Shown piece after piece: positions 50,227-59,310 of a stretch of 64,000 bases of DNA. Position 1 is the first letter of the stretch; each line of letters begins with the position of its first letter. The translations under genes were made by a program, and so were the position numbers. Source of the stretch: Arcicella rigui (lineage in GTDB: Bacteria; Bacteroidota; Bacteroidia; Cytophagales; Spirosomataceae); contig NZ_JAYFUM010000001.1 of the NCBI RefSeq assembly GCF_034929435.1, forward strand, positions 186,001 through 250,000, in the 5' to 3' direction. The notes under the pieces were generated by a model. The model made no database searches. It was not told the DNA's origin and worked only from the letters and a program-made list of their open reading frames with translations.

Positions 50227-51603
50227 ATGCTAATCAGATTTGTATTAAATAATGTACTGTCTTTCGGTAAACAAAAAGAGTTTAATCTATTCCCTAACAA
50301 ACGATTAGGGACTCTGAAAGAACATATCTATAAATTTCAAGACTTTGAGGTATTGAAGCTATCAGCCATCTATGGAGCTAATGGAGCAGGGAAATCTAAT
50401 CTTATACATGGATTGGCTATGCTGAAATTCTTGCTTTTGGAAGAGCATATTCCTTCAAAATTAAAAAATGGGCAATTCAAATTTCAAAATGAAAAATCAG
50501 TTACTTCTCAATTGATTGCCATTGAGTTTATGCAGGCTGATACAACATTTTATTATGGAATAGAGATAAAAAATGGGATTGTTTTAACTGAGGAATTATA
50601 CGAATCTGGATTAGGAGTTAAAAAAGATATTTTAATTTATGAACGAAAAACAGATTCTTTTGAAAAAACAACTATCCAGTTTTCAGAAAAGTTTGAGAAA
50701 GACGAAAGAAGTCAAATCATAAAAGAGGTTTTACTTCAAGAGTTTGTTAGACCCAACAAGCCTATTTTGAAATTACTTGCCAACAGAGATAATGAGCATT
50801 TGAAAGTTATAAAAAAAGCATTTGATTGGTTTGAAAACTCTTTAACGATTATTATGCCTGACTCCAAAGCAACTGCCTTACCTCAGCGAATAGATTTAGA
50901 TAATAAATTTAAAAACTTTGTCGATGTAATTATGAGTTCTTTCAATATTGGTATTACAGGTTTGTCAGTTCAGAAGATAGCCATAGAAGATTACTTTGGC
51001 AAAAATGACCAAGAAGAGCTTGAGCGAATTAGAGAGAAAATAGATGAATCGGAAAATAAAGTAGTTTCTGCCCGCCTAAATAATGGCGATGAATTAAATT
51101 TTGTCAAAGAAAACAATCAGATTTTTGTAAAGAGAATACAGTTTAGTCATAAAGGTGAATCATCCATGATTGCTACTTTTGATATGAATGAAGAATCTGA
51201 TGGAACTGCCAGACTATTAGACTTTACACCTGCTTTTGAAGGGCTAATAAGTGGCAATAAAGTATATGTTATTGATGAAATTGAAAGAAGTATTCATCCT
51301 TTGTTGATTAAAGAACTGGTTAAAAAATACTCCTTAGATACGGAAACAAAAGGACAACTTATATTTACAACTCATGAGTCGAATTTGTTAGACCAAGAGA
51401 TTTTTAGACAGGATGAAATTTGGTTTGCAGAAAAAGATGATTCTGGAAGTACAGATTTATATTCGTTAAGTTCTTTTAAAGAACATAAAACCATTGATAT
51501 TCAAAAAGGATATTTAAATGGCAGATACGGTTCTATCCCTTTTTTAGGAAATTTACACGACTTAAATTGGCATCATAATGTTACTGAAGAACAGACCATT
51601 TAA
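50227..51603 (+). CDS. RloA/AbiLi-like AAA ATPase (candidate defence protein)
   Basis: The 458-residue ATPase is of the SMC/OLD-like ABC type: it begins MLIRFVLNNVLSFGKQKEFN, has Walker A AIYGANGAGKSNLIHGL (about residue 55), a signature-like EESDGTARLLDF, Walker B KVYVIDEIERSIHPLL and an H-loop LIFTTHESNLL. It overlaps the RloB-like gene by 26 bp. Such ATPase plus RloB/TOPRIM pairs are known as the AbiL abortive-infection type and resemble PARIS and OLD systems, in which the ATPase restrains or triggers the nuclease. The ATG at 50227 is preferred to a TTG at 50206. Confidence 0.85.
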   Translation: MLIRFVLNNVLSFGKQKEFNLFPNKRLGTLKEHIYKFQDFEVLKLSAIYGANGAGKSNLIHGLAMLKFLLLEEHIPSKLKNGQFKFQNEKSVTSQLIAIEFMQADTTFYYGIEIKNGIVLTEELYESGLGVKKDILIYERKTDSFEKTTIQFSEKFEKDERSQIIKEVLLQEFVRPNKPILKLLANRDNEHLKVIKKAFDWFENSLTIIMPDSKATALPQRIDLDNKFKNFVDVIMSSFNIGITGLSVQKIAIEDYFGKNDQEELERIREKIDESENKVVSARLNNGDELNFVKENNQIFVKRIQFSHKGESSMIATFDMNEESDGTARLLDFTPAFEGLISGNKVYVIDEIERSIHPLLIKELVKKYSLDTETKGQLIFTTHESNLLDQEIFRQDEIWFAEKDDSGSTDLYSLSSFKEHKTIDIQKGYLNGRYGSIPFLGNLHDLNWHHNVTEEQTI

Positions 51604-52273
51604 CCGAGAAGAGCCTGAAAGAAGTGCCACAAAAATCTACATATTTTGTGAAGGTAAAGATAGAGAATTCAAGTATTTTCAGTACTTCGAAGGTATCGAT
51701 TCAAGATTGAACCTTATTGTACACGAGTTAGCTTCAAGTGATGATAATTCACCTAAAGGTTTATTGCTATTAGCACAAAATTCTCTGATAAAAAGTGAAA
51801 AGAATTTAGAACCTAAATACGATTATAGAGAGGACGATAAAGTATGGATTGTTTTAGATACAGATAAAGATATAACGAATAGTCGAAAACCTCAATTAAT
51901 AGATTTAAGAGCCTACTGTGATAACAGAATAAATTGGAATGTTGCTCAAAGTAATCCATGTTTTGAGGTTTGGCTATATTATCACCAAGAAAAAAATAAA
52001 CCAGATTTTAAAGGCATAGATGTATGCAATGAATGGAAGCCTTTTGTAGGTAACACAATTAAAGGAGGCTTTAATCCACGGAAGCATCCTATTCTCATTC
52101 AAAACGCTATTACTAATTCTGAGCCACATTTTCAAGTCAATGATAATGGTTTTCCAGTCGTTGCAACTACAGAAGTATTCAAACTTGCTAAAGATATTTT
52201 ATCAATAGGTAAAATTAGCGACAAGATTTACCATGAGTTATCCGAAAATCACGATGATAACTTAAAGCCGTAG
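51578..52273 (+). CDS. RloB-like TOPRIM-fold protein (candidate defence effector)
   Basis: The 231-residue protein fits the RloB family: ATKIYIFCEGKDREFKYFQY with the TOPRIM-type Glu (about residue 26), VWIVLDTDKDITN with the DxD acidic pair (about 90) and NPCFEVWLYYHQEKNKPDF. TOPRIM residues suggest metal-dependent cleavage of nucleic acid, probably tRNA or DNA. The start overlaps the ATPase stop, implying translational coupling and a joint complex. No restriction-modification gene, the original context of rlo genes, is adjacent. Confidence 0.85.
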   Translation: MLLKNRPFNREEPERSATKIYIFCEGKDREFKYFQYFEGIDSRLNLIVHELASSDDNSPKGLLLLAQNSLIKSEKNLEPKYDYREDDKVWIVLDTDKDITNSRKPQLIDLRAYCDNRINWNVAQSNPCFEVWLYYHQEKNKPDFKGIDVCNEWKPFVGNTIKGGFNPRKHPILIQNAITNSEPHFQVNDNGFPVVATTEVFKLAKDILSIGKISDKIYHELSENHDDNLKP

Positions 52274-52334
52274 TACTTACGGCCCCCAATCTCCCCTCCA
52301 AAAAATTTAACATAACTTTAACGATTTTTATACT

Positions 52335-52342
52335 TACTTTTG
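52335..52342 (+). promoter_or_regulatory. -7 promoter box for the GH1 gene
   Basis: TACTTTTG matches TAnnTTTG and ends 22 nt before the ATG at 52365. No clear TTG lies at -33. Confidence 0.5.
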
Positions 52343-52364
52343 CAACCCAAAATTTTAGGTGTAA

Positions 52365-53753
52365 ATGCAAGATAATCAATATATTAGTTTTTCGCCCACT
52401 TCTATTATGCAGGAAAAGGTATTTTCAAAAGAGGCTTTCGGGAAAGATTTTGCTTGGGGAGTGGCTATGGCGGCTTTCCAAAATGAAGGTGCTTGGGATA
52501 AAGATGGTAAGGGTGAATCTATTTGGGATAAGTTTTCTCATAAAAATAAAATCAAAGATAAACAAAACGCTAAGGTAGCTTGCGATTTCTATCATCGTTT
52601 CGAGGAGGATATTTTACTGGCGAAGTCGCTCAATTTTAATACTTTTCGTTTTTCTATTGCTTGGACTCGTATTTTGCCCCACGGTACGGGCAAAGTAAAT
52701 CATGCAGGATTGGAGTTTTATCACCGAGTAATAGATTGTTGCTTAGAGAACGGATTAGAACCCTACGTTACGCTGTATCACTGGGACTTACCCCAAACTT
52801 TAGAAGACAAAGGCGGTTGGACAAACCGTGATATTATCGAATGGTTTTCGGCTTATTGCGAAGTCGTTACTCGTGAATTTGCTTCTAAAGTAAAATACTG
52901 GATGGTTTTGAATGAACCCGCAGGTTTTACAGGTTTGGGCTACATGACGGGCTATCATGCACCCGGTCGCTTGGGAATGAGGAATTTCTTGCCAGCCGTG
53001 CATCATGTAGCCATGTGCCAAGCCGAAGGTGGAAGAATTATCCGCAAAAATGTCCCCGAAGCTGTGGTTGGCACTACTTTCTCTTGCTCATTTATAGAGC
53101 CTTTTACCGATAGCGACAATGACAAACGTGCCGCTAAACGCATTGATGCTTTATTGAATCGTTTGTTTCTTGAACCTACTTTGGGTTTGGGTTATCCAGT
53201 GCATGAGTTGCCTTTTCTTCAAAATATGATGAAAAAGTACGTTCATGCTGGTGACATTGAGAAACTGGCTTTTGATTTCGACTTTATTGGCATTCAGAAT
53301 TATTTTAAGTTAGTGGTGAAAAGTGCCTTCTGGATTCCTTATTTGAAAGCCCTTGAAGTAAAACCGAAAACCAGAAAAATTGATGCTGTGACGGAATTAG
53401 GCTGGGAAGTATCTCCCGATGGCATGTACAATATCTTGAAACAATTTGGTGCATACAAAGGCATCAAACAAATCATTGTTACAGAAAATGGTGCGGCTTT
53501 TAAAGATGAATTAATTGACGGAAAGATAAATGATAGCCAAAGAATAGCCTTTTATCAATGTTATTTACAGCATATCTTGAAAGCCAAACAGGAAGGAGTA
53601 AATATAAATGGATACTTGGCTTGGACACTCACCGATAATTTCGAGTGGACAGAAGGTTACAAACCCAGATTTGGGCTGGTTCACATAGATTTCAAAACAC
53701 TGAAAAGAACAGTAAAAGAGTCGGGGAGATGGTTTGAGGAGTTTCTGAAGTAG
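52365..53753 (+). CDS. GH1-family beta-glucosidase
   Basis: The 462-residue enzyme has the GH1 pattern: DFAWGVAMAAFQNEGAWDKD, SIWDKFSH, TFRFSIAWTRILPHG, YVTLYHWDLPQTLEDKGGW, the acid/base Glu in VLNEPAGFTG (about residue 182) and the nucleophile Glu in IVTENGAAF (about 374), ending NFEWTEGYKPRFGLVHID. It releases glucose from beta-glucosides such as cellobiose in the cytoplasm, as no signal peptide is seen. A second ATG at 52407 (MQEKVFSKEAFGKDF) could be the true start. Confidence 0.95.
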   Translation: MQDNQYISFSPTSIMQEKVFSKEAFGKDFAWGVAMAAFQNEGAWDKDGKGESIWDKFSHKNKIKDKQNAKVACDFYHRFEEDILLAKSLNFNTFRFSIAWTRILPHGTGKVNHAGLEFYHRVIDCCLENGLEPYVTLYHWDLPQTLEDKGGWTNRDIIEWFSAYCEVVTREFASKVKYWMVLNEPAGFTGLGYMTGYHAPGRLGMRNFLPAVHHVAMCQAEGGRIIRKNVPEAVVGTTFSCSFIEPFTDSDNDKRAAKRIDALLNRLFLEPTLGLGYPVHELPFLQNMMKKYVHAGDIEKLAFDFDFIGIQNYFKLVVKSAFWIPYLKALEVKPKTRKIDAVTELGWEVSPDGMYNILKQFGAYKGIKQIIVTENGAAFKDELIDGKINDSQRIAFYQCYLQHILKAKQEGVNINGYLAWTLTDNFEWTEGYKPRFGLVHIDFKTLKRTVKESGRWFEEFLK

Positions 53754-53816
53754 CTTTCAGCTATGAGCTATGAGTTTTTGATAAACTAAGCTCATGGCTC
53801 ATAGCTGAAAGCTATT
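53751..53816. repeat. heptad-repeat hairpin (AGCTATG type) between convergent genes
   Basis: Left units AGCTTTC, AGCTATG, AGCTATG, AGTTTTT (53752-53779) face right units AGCTCAT, GGCTCAT, AGCTGAA, AGCTATT (53789-53816). The 27-bp arms 53751-53777 and 53788-53814 are complementary with two mismatches. The left arm contains the GH1 stop codon and the right arm ends directly at the LytTR-gene stop, so it probably serves as terminator for both. Confidence 0.88.
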
Positions 53817-54569
53817 TTATCTTTCAATAAACTCCTTAAATGCCTTTCTATAAGTATCCGAAATCGGTAGAAATACTTTGCCGATTTGTACTTTTTCTCG
53901 GTGAACAGATTCTATCCATTCCAAGGCTACGATATAGGAATTATGAATTCTGATGAATTGTGTTTCGGGCAATTGTGCTTCCAACGCTTTCAAGGTTTGT
54001 AAAGCCACTACTTTTTGTTGCGTAGTATAAATGGTTACGTAATCTTTCAAACCTTCAATATACATAATTTCTGAAAGACGGATTTTTACCAATTTTGTCC
54101 CATCTTTTACAAAAATAAATGCCTGCGTAGCGTCGGGCTGATTAACGATTACTTCTTTTATAATTTTTTCTTGAATCACTGGAGCTTGTGGCTGTGGCTC
54201 AGGATTAGAAGTATTCAACCGCAAGGAAGCTTTTTCAACTGACTTCAAGAATCTTTCAAAAGTGATGGGTTTTAATAAATAATCCAATACATCTAATTCA
54301 TAACCCTCAATAGCATACTCTGAATATGCCGTTGTAAGAATAATTAAAGGCTTTTTCTGTAAAATTTTTAGCAAAGTAATACCTGTAATTTCGGGCATTT
54401 GAATATCCGAAAAAAGTATATCAACAGTATTTTCTCTGAGAAAATCCAAGGCTTTTAATGGGTCAGAAAAGGACTGTACTAATTGCAAGTACGGTACTTT
54501 CTGCACATAAGTTTCCATTAAACTACGAGCCAAAGGTTCATCTTCAACAATGATACAAGTATGAGACAT
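53817..54569 (-). CDS. LytTR-family response regulator
   Basis: The 250-residue protein has a receiver domain (CIIVEDEPLARSLMETYV, ILFSDIQMPEITGITLL with the phospho-Asp, YLLKPITFERF) and a C-terminal LytTR DNA-binding domain (about 145-250; EIMYIEGLKDYVTIYTTQQK, FIRIHNSYIVALEWIESVH). It is the partner of the histidine kinase encoded just upstream on the same strand. Targets are unknown; the outer-membrane barrel gene divergent from the kinase is a candidate. Confidence 0.94.
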   Translation of the reverse strand: MSHTCIIVEDEPLARSLMETYVQKVPYLQLVQSFSDPLKALDFLRENTVDILFSDIQMPEITGITLLKILQKKPLIILTTAYSEYAIEGYELDVLDYLLKPITFERFLKSVEKASLRLNTSNPEPQPQAPVIQEKIIKEVIVNQPDATQAFIFVKDGTKLVKIRLSEIMYIEGLKDYVTIYTTQQKVVALQTLKALEAQLPETQFIRIHNSYIVALEWIESVHREKVQIGKVFLPISDTYRKAFKEFIER

Positions 54570-54574
54570 ATTTA

Positions 54575-54680
54575 TTAATTGTGAGTGAGTGATTATTTTA
54601 ATTGTGATTGAGCGAATTGCGAATTAATGAGTAATGTTTTATAGAAATCACTAATTCACTCAATCACAATTCACAATTAA
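54575..54680. repeat. heptad-repeat hairpin (AATTCAC type) between kinase and regulator genes
   Basis: Right units AATCACT, AATTCAC, TCAATCA, CAATTCA, CAATTAA (54646-54680) face a left part starting TTAATTGTGAGTGAGTGATT (54575-54594) and TTAATTGTGATTGAG (54598-54612), its complement type. The right arm contains the stop codon of the kinase gene (54677-54679). Confidence 0.78.
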
Positions 54681-55705
54681 ATTACAAGCGTTAGTTTTAC
54701 TTTATAATCCGTTTCTCCGTCTTCTACGTCCAATTGGTACTTGTTGGCGTAGCTTAAATCTAATCTTCGGCTAACATTTCTTAAACCAATGCCAGACTTT
54801 TCATGGATTGAGGACTTCAATTTACTGTTTTCTACGGTATAAATCAACGACTGGTTACTCACAGCTAATTTTACAGAAATATAAGCGTTGGTAGAATTGT
54901 TACTTACGCCATGTTTGAAAGCATTTTCAAGAAAAGTAATCAGAATCAAAGGTACAATTTGAGCCTGTGTAATGTTGCCTTCGATTTCAAAACTAATGGG
55001 AATTTGATTATTCAAACGTAGTTTTTCAAGACTAATATAGTTTTCGATGTACTCGATTTCTTTACTTAGCAACACCTTCGCATGATTGGAGTCATAAATC
55101 ATATAACGCATCATTTGCGATAATTTGGCAATTACTTCCGTCGTATTGGGCGAATTGGTAAAAGCCAAGTAATACAAATTATTTAAAGTATTAAACAAAA
55201 AATGTGGGTTGATTTGTGCTTTCAAGAAAGTAAGTTCAGCCGTTAGTTTTTCATTTTCTACTTCTTTTCGCTTGGCTTCAAGCTCCAACCAGTCTTCGGC
55301 AAACTTCAACATTCCTACAAAAATGACAATGAAAATTGTACTAACGGAATGTTGAACAACAAATTTACTGCTATAAAAATAGCCAATATGTTCACTTTCA
55401 GACATTTGGTGTCTTTTTACAAACACATAAATAGTGATTAATACAGCGAAAATTGGAAGATAGCCAAATAAGTAAGCGATGACATTTTTGTTTTTAAGAA
55501 AACGAGGAAGAAAAATAAAATAATTGATATAAGCCGCCATCGCTACGCAACCGACATGAAGAATAGAAGTAATTAATGCTTCCATTAAGTCAGCTTCTTC
55601 GCCTGGGCGAGCAAAACTTACTTGGTAGTAGAAGAACGAGAAGTAAACACACCAAAAGGAAAGGTGTATCAGAAGGACTCTGTTCCGTTGAATGAAAGTT
55701 TGCAT
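54677..55705 (-). CDS. LytS-type sensor histidine kinase
   Basis: The 342-residue kinase has four hydrophobic helices at the N-terminus (about 10-140; VLLIHLSFWCVYFSFFYYQV, VIAYLFGYLPIFAVLITIYV), then a coiled segment and a His_kinase domain with LKAQINPHFLFNTLNNLYYL (phospho-His, about residue 174) and an ATP-binding part (ITFLENAFKHGVSN, GIGLRNVSRRLDLSY). This is the class that pairs with LytTR regulators, encoded 107 bp downstream. Confidence 0.94.
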   Translation of the reverse strand: MQTFIQRNRVLLIHLSFWCVYFSFFYYQVSFARPGEEADLMEALITSILHVGCVAMAAYINYFIFLPRFLKNKNVIAYLFGYLPIFAVLITIYVFVKRHQMSESEHIGYFYSSKFVVQHSVSTIFIVIFVGMLKFAEDWLELEAKRKEVENEKLTAELTFLKAQINPHFLFNTLNNLYYLAFTNSPNTTEVIAKLSQMMRYMIYDSNHAKVLLSKEIEYIENYISLEKLRLNNQIPISFEIEGNITQAQIVPLILITFLENAFKHGVSNNSTNAYISVKLAVSNQSLIYTVENSKLKSSIHEKSGIGLRNVSRRLDLSYANKYQLDVEDGETDYKVKLTLVI

Positions 55706-56015
55706 ATTTTAAAGAGATAATAAATAATTTGGTATTTGGTTAAATCAAATTTCAGCAAAAAATCTAATAAATACTCTGCCTTACTTTCTAAATAGCTCTA
55801 AATCATTTCTGTATTAGATAAATGCTCTTGTTGGGCCGTTATTTGGGTGAAAAAAAACGACTGTTCGGTAATATCGTGGAGATTGCCGAATGGTCGAATA
55901 GCTTTCCTTGATTATCTATTCTAAATATTAATCTCAAATTATTGCTTTTGATTTGTACAAGTTTTTAGCAAAGCAACCAATAAGATTATTATTAACAGTC
56001 AAAATATTTAGAATT
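55706..56015. other. 310-bp divergent region between the kinase and outer-membrane barrel genes
   Basis: It contains an 18-bp imperfect inverted repeat at 55858-55896 and otherwise AT-rich DNA. No exact TAnnTTTG box was found on the plus strand. Confidence 0.4.
55858..55896. promoter_or_regulatory. 18-bp imperfect inverted repeat, possible operator
   Basis: CGACTGTTCGGTAATATC (55858-55875) faces GAGATTGCCGAATGGTCG (55879-55896); 14 of 18 positions are complementary, and two more would be G-U in RNA. The short 3-nt centre and its place in a divergent promoter region suit a binding site for a dimeric regulator, perhaps the LytTR protein, or an RNA hairpin. Confidence 0.5.
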
Positions 56016-58544
56016 ATGAAAAATATCCTCAACCTTATCGCTTTAATTCTCCTCACGGGGAAAATGGCATTTGCACAATTCCCCGGAGGACCACCACAGG
56101 GCGGAGATGGCAATGGAAGAAGCCGTTCAAACGCACAACAAGCTCCAAGTTTTGAAATCAATACGCCAAAAGGAAATTCTAAAATTTCAGGATACGTTAT
56201 TGACTCAAGTGCTACACTTGCTGTTGAATATGCCAATATTTCTTTAATTAATAAAACTACCAAAAAGCCAGTTGATGGAACAATTGCCGACGATAAAGGT
56301 AAGTTCTCAATGACAAAAGTGGCAGTTGGCGATTATAAATTGGTGATTTCGTTCATCGGTTTTGAAACAAAAACAATTGATAATATCAAAGTAGAAAAAG
56401 GGAAAGACATTGATTTGGGCGTGATAAAATTAGCTACCATTTCAACAATGCTTGACGGCGTAACTGTAACTGCCGAAAAAGCTTTAATTGAAGAAAAAGT
56501 GGATCGTTTGGTTTATAATGCCGAAAAAGATATGCTTGCCAAAGGTGGTGATGCCGCAGATGTTTTGAAAAAAGTACCAATGCTTTCGGTAGATTTAGAT
56601 GGAAACGTTTCGTTGAGAGGAACTACTAATATTAAAGTATTGATTAACAACAAACCTTCAACCATTGTAGCAAGCAGTATTGCAGATGCCTTGAAGATGA
56701 TTCCTGCGGATTTGATTAAAACAGTAGAAGTAATTACTTCGCCCTCAGCCAAATACGATGCTGAAGGTTCGGCTGGGATTATCAATATTATTACCAAGAA
56801 ATCTACCATCGAAGGCTTGACATTGAGTATTGATTCGGGCGTTGGTTTACGTGCATCAAACTTGGGCTTGAACGGTAGCTACCGTAGCGGAAAATTGGGC
56901 GTTACTTTGGGTGGATTCGGAAGAGTATTTTATAATAAAGCAAGTACAATTTTAGACCAAACGACTATAAAAAATGGTATTTCACAATTGACGAACCAAA
57001 CTTCTGATGCCAAAGACAATGGTTTATTCGGAAGATACAACTTGGGCTTCGATTATGAAATTTCTAAGAAACAGTCTTTGAATGCTTCAATTGCTTTTGG
57101 TACTCGTAATTTAGAACGTAACCAAGACTACATCACAAAATCATTTACAAATTCTGTACTTTCTTCAACAGGTTATAGAAATGTAGATAGCAAAGATTTA
57201 TCCAATTCAATAGACATCAACGTTGATTATATTCATACTTTCAAGCCTCAACAAGAGTGGTCGATTTCTACACAGTATAGCCAAAACAATTTAACCAATA
57301 ATTTTGATGCGAATATCTTGAACGGTGCAAGCGAATTATTGAGTCGCCAGAAAAACTTGAATGGTAATACCAACCGAGAAATAACCGTACAAACCGATTA
57401 TACAACGCCTATTAAACAAAACCAAATTTTTGAAGTAGGGGTGAAAAGCATCACTCGCCAAGTAGATAGCGACTATCAATATTTATTCGCAGGAAGTACA
57501 GGCGGATATAGCACAGATGCTACAAACCCATCGGGATACTTGAATTACAAACAGTATATTTCATCGGGTTATGTCTCTTATACTTATTCAACGGCAAACA
57601 AATATACTTTCAAAGTGGGTACTCGTTATGAATACACAACGATTGATGCCACAACAAATAAAAGTTCGATAGCGATACCATCTTACGGTAATTTAGTGCC
57701 AAGCATAAATATCTCAAAAAGCTTAGGAAATGCTACCTTGAAATTGGCTTATAATAACAGAATTCAGCGTCCAGGTTTACAACAATTGAACCCTAATTAT
57801 AATGCTTCAAACTCTCAGAATATTTCAATTGGTAACCCAAGTTTGAAGCCAGAAGTTACCAACAATGTAGAGTTGAGTTTGAGTAAAAATATCAATCGTT
57901 CTTACTTGAATTTATCACTTTTCGGTCGCCAAACGAATAATTCAATCGTTCGTTTGAGTACGCCTTCTGATACTTTACCTGGTGCGATTATCACTACTTA
58001 TCAAAACATCGGAAAGCAACAAACCTTTGGTGGTAACTTATTCGGAAGTACTTCTATCACACCTAAATGGACAATCAACGGAGGCGTAGATTTGTATTAC
58101 AGTTACTTAAATGGACAAACTTTAGACGCCAACGGAGCTTATGTAATGACCAGTAATTCGGGAGTAACCTTCAGCGGTCGTTTATCGTCACAATTACAAT
58201 TGCCAAATGGCTGGGGACTCCAAGCTTTCGGGGGATACAGAGGAAATCAAGTACAATTACAAGGTTCACAAATCGGTACAGGGATGTATTCTTTGGGTGT
58301 AAAGAAAGACATCAACAACAAAAAAGGAAGTATTGGTTTAGCCGCAGAAAACTTTTTCGGAGGTATGACAATGACTTCAACACTTAATTCTGCACAGTTT
58401 AGCCAGAAAAGTGTGAACAATATTTACAACCAAAACATCAAATTAACGTTCAGTTACAAGATTGGTAACATGAAATTCGTTGAGCAGAAGAAATCTAAGT
58501 CTGTAAAAAATGATGATGTGAAGGCAGGTGAATCGAATAACTAA
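56016..58544 (+). CDS. outer-membrane beta-barrel protein with carboxypeptidase-like domain (TonB-receptor-like)
   Basis: The 842-residue protein has a signal peptide (LIALILLTGKMAFAQ), a Gly/Pro/Gln/Asn-rich linker, a carboxypeptidase-regulatory-like domain (about 57-140; ISGYVIDSSATLAVEYANIS, YKLVISFIGFE), a plug domain (GDAADVLKKVPMLSVDLDGN, VEVITSPSAKYDAEGSAGII) and a long barrel. It belongs to the Bacteroidota outer-membrane beta-barrel family that resembles TonB receptors. The cargo is unknown. I used the ATG at 56016, which begins the signal peptide; an in-frame ATG at 55953 adds 21 residues. Confidence 0.9.
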   Translation: MKNILNLIALILLTGKMAFAQFPGGPPQGGDGNGRSRSNAQQAPSFEINTPKGNSKISGYVIDSSATLAVEYANISLINKTTKKPVDGTIADDKGKFSMTKVAVGDYKLVISFIGFETKTIDNIKVEKGKDIDLGVIKLATISTMLDGVTVTAEKALIEEKVDRLVYNAEKDMLAKGGDAADVLKKVPMLSVDLDGNVSLRGTTNIKVLINNKPSTIVASSIADALKMIPADLIKTVEVITSPSAKYDAEGSAGIINIITKKSTIEGLTLSIDSGVGLRASNLGLNGSYRSGKLGVTLGGFGRVFYNKASTILDQTTIKNGISQLTNQTSDAKDNGLFGRYNLGFDYEISKKQSLNASIAFGTRNLERNQDYITKSFTNSVLSSTGYRNVDSKDLSNSIDINVDYIHTFKPQQEWSISTQYSQNNLTNNFDANILNGASELLSRQKNLNGNTNREITVQTDYTTPIKQNQIFEVGVKSITRQVDSDYQYLFAGSTGGYSTDATNPSGYLNYKQYISSGYVSYTYSTANKYTFKVGTRYEYTTIDATTNKSSIAIPSYGNLVPSINISKSLGNATLKLAYNNRIQRPGLQQLNPNYNASNSQNISIGNPSLKPEVTNNVELSLSKNINRSYLNLSLFGRQTNNSIVRLSTPSDTLPGAIITTYQNIGKQQTFGGNLFGSTSITPKWTINGGVDLYYSYLNGQTLDANGAYVMTSNSGVTFSGRLSSQLQLPNGWGLQAFGGYRGNQVQLQGSQIGTGMYSLGVKKDINNKKGSIGLAAENFFGGMTMTSTLNSAQFSQKSVNNIYNQNIKLTFSYKIGNMKFVEQKKSKSVKNDDVKAGESNN

Positions 58545-58596
58545 AAAAAAAGCGTATTTTCAATCAAATTTCTCACAATAAAATCACTCAAATCAA

Positions 58597-59163
58597 ATGA
58601 AAAAAATCGTAATTTTGCTTTCGTGTTTGGTAGTTTCAGTTGCCTCTTATGCTCAACAATGGAAAGTTGACAAAGCTCACTCAAAAGTTGGATTTACAGT
58701 AACGCACTTAATGTTGTCTGAAGTAGATGGTAACTTCAAAAATTTTGATGCTACTATTACTTCTTCTAAAGATGATTTCACTGATGCTGTCTTTGAAATT
58801 TCGGCAGATATAAGTAGCGTTAGTACAGACAACGAAATGAGAGACGGACACTTGAAAAAAGCAGATATGTTTGATGCTGAAAAGTTTCCAAAGTTCACTT
58901 TCAAGAGTACGTCAATTACAAAATTAGATGGCAAAAAATATAAGTTAGCAGGCAACCTTACGTTAAAAGGTGTAACTAAGCCAGTAACTTTTGACTTGAC
59001 ATTGAACGGTGTTGGTAAAAACATGAGAACTCAGAAACCAATCGCTGGATTCAAATTATCAGGAACTATCAAACGTACAGACTTCGGTGTAGGTGGAATG
59101 CCAGACGCAGTAGTAAGCGAAGAGGTTGAAGTAAGAGCCGTAGGTGAATTCGGAAAAGAATAA
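58597..59163 (+). CDS. YceI-family lipid-binding protein
   Basis: The 188-residue exported protein has a signal peptide (KKIVILLSCLVVSVASYAQ) and the YceI lipocalin-like barrel: WKVDKAHSKVGFTVTHLMLS, EVDGNFKNFDATI, MRDGHLKKADMFDAEKFPKF, LTLKGVTKPVTFDLTLNG and IKRTDFGVGG. YceI proteins bind isoprenoid-like lipids in the periplasm. It follows the barrel gene by 52 bp and may be cotranscribed. Confidence 0.94.
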   Translation: MKKIVILLSCLVVSVASYAQQWKVDKAHSKVGFTVTHLMLSEVDGNFKNFDATITSSKDDFTDAVFEISADISSVSTDNEMRDGHLKKADMFDAEKFPKFTFKSTSITKLDGKKYKLAGNLTLKGVTKPVTFDLTLNGVGKNMRTQKPIAGFKLSGTIKRTDFGVGGMPDAVVSEEVEVRAVGEFGKE

Positions 59164-59177
59164 GATATACACAAACA

Positions 59178-59203
59178 AAAACACACGTAAAATTGTGTTT
59201 TTG
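59178..59203 (+). terminator. terminator of yceI-like gene
   Basis: AAAACACA (59178-59185) pairs with TGTGTTTT (59194-59201) with T following. A second hairpin, AGGCTTGC/GCAAGCCT (59217-59224 and 59234-59241), lies just downstream. Confidence 0.7.
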
Positions 59204-59310
59204 ATTGAAAAAAGAAAGGCTTGCTGTTTTACGGCAAGCCTGTTCTATAAATAAGGCTTCATATTGAAAAACTGACCATTATTTCCTTCCATTTATAGCT
59301 GTTACCCAAC

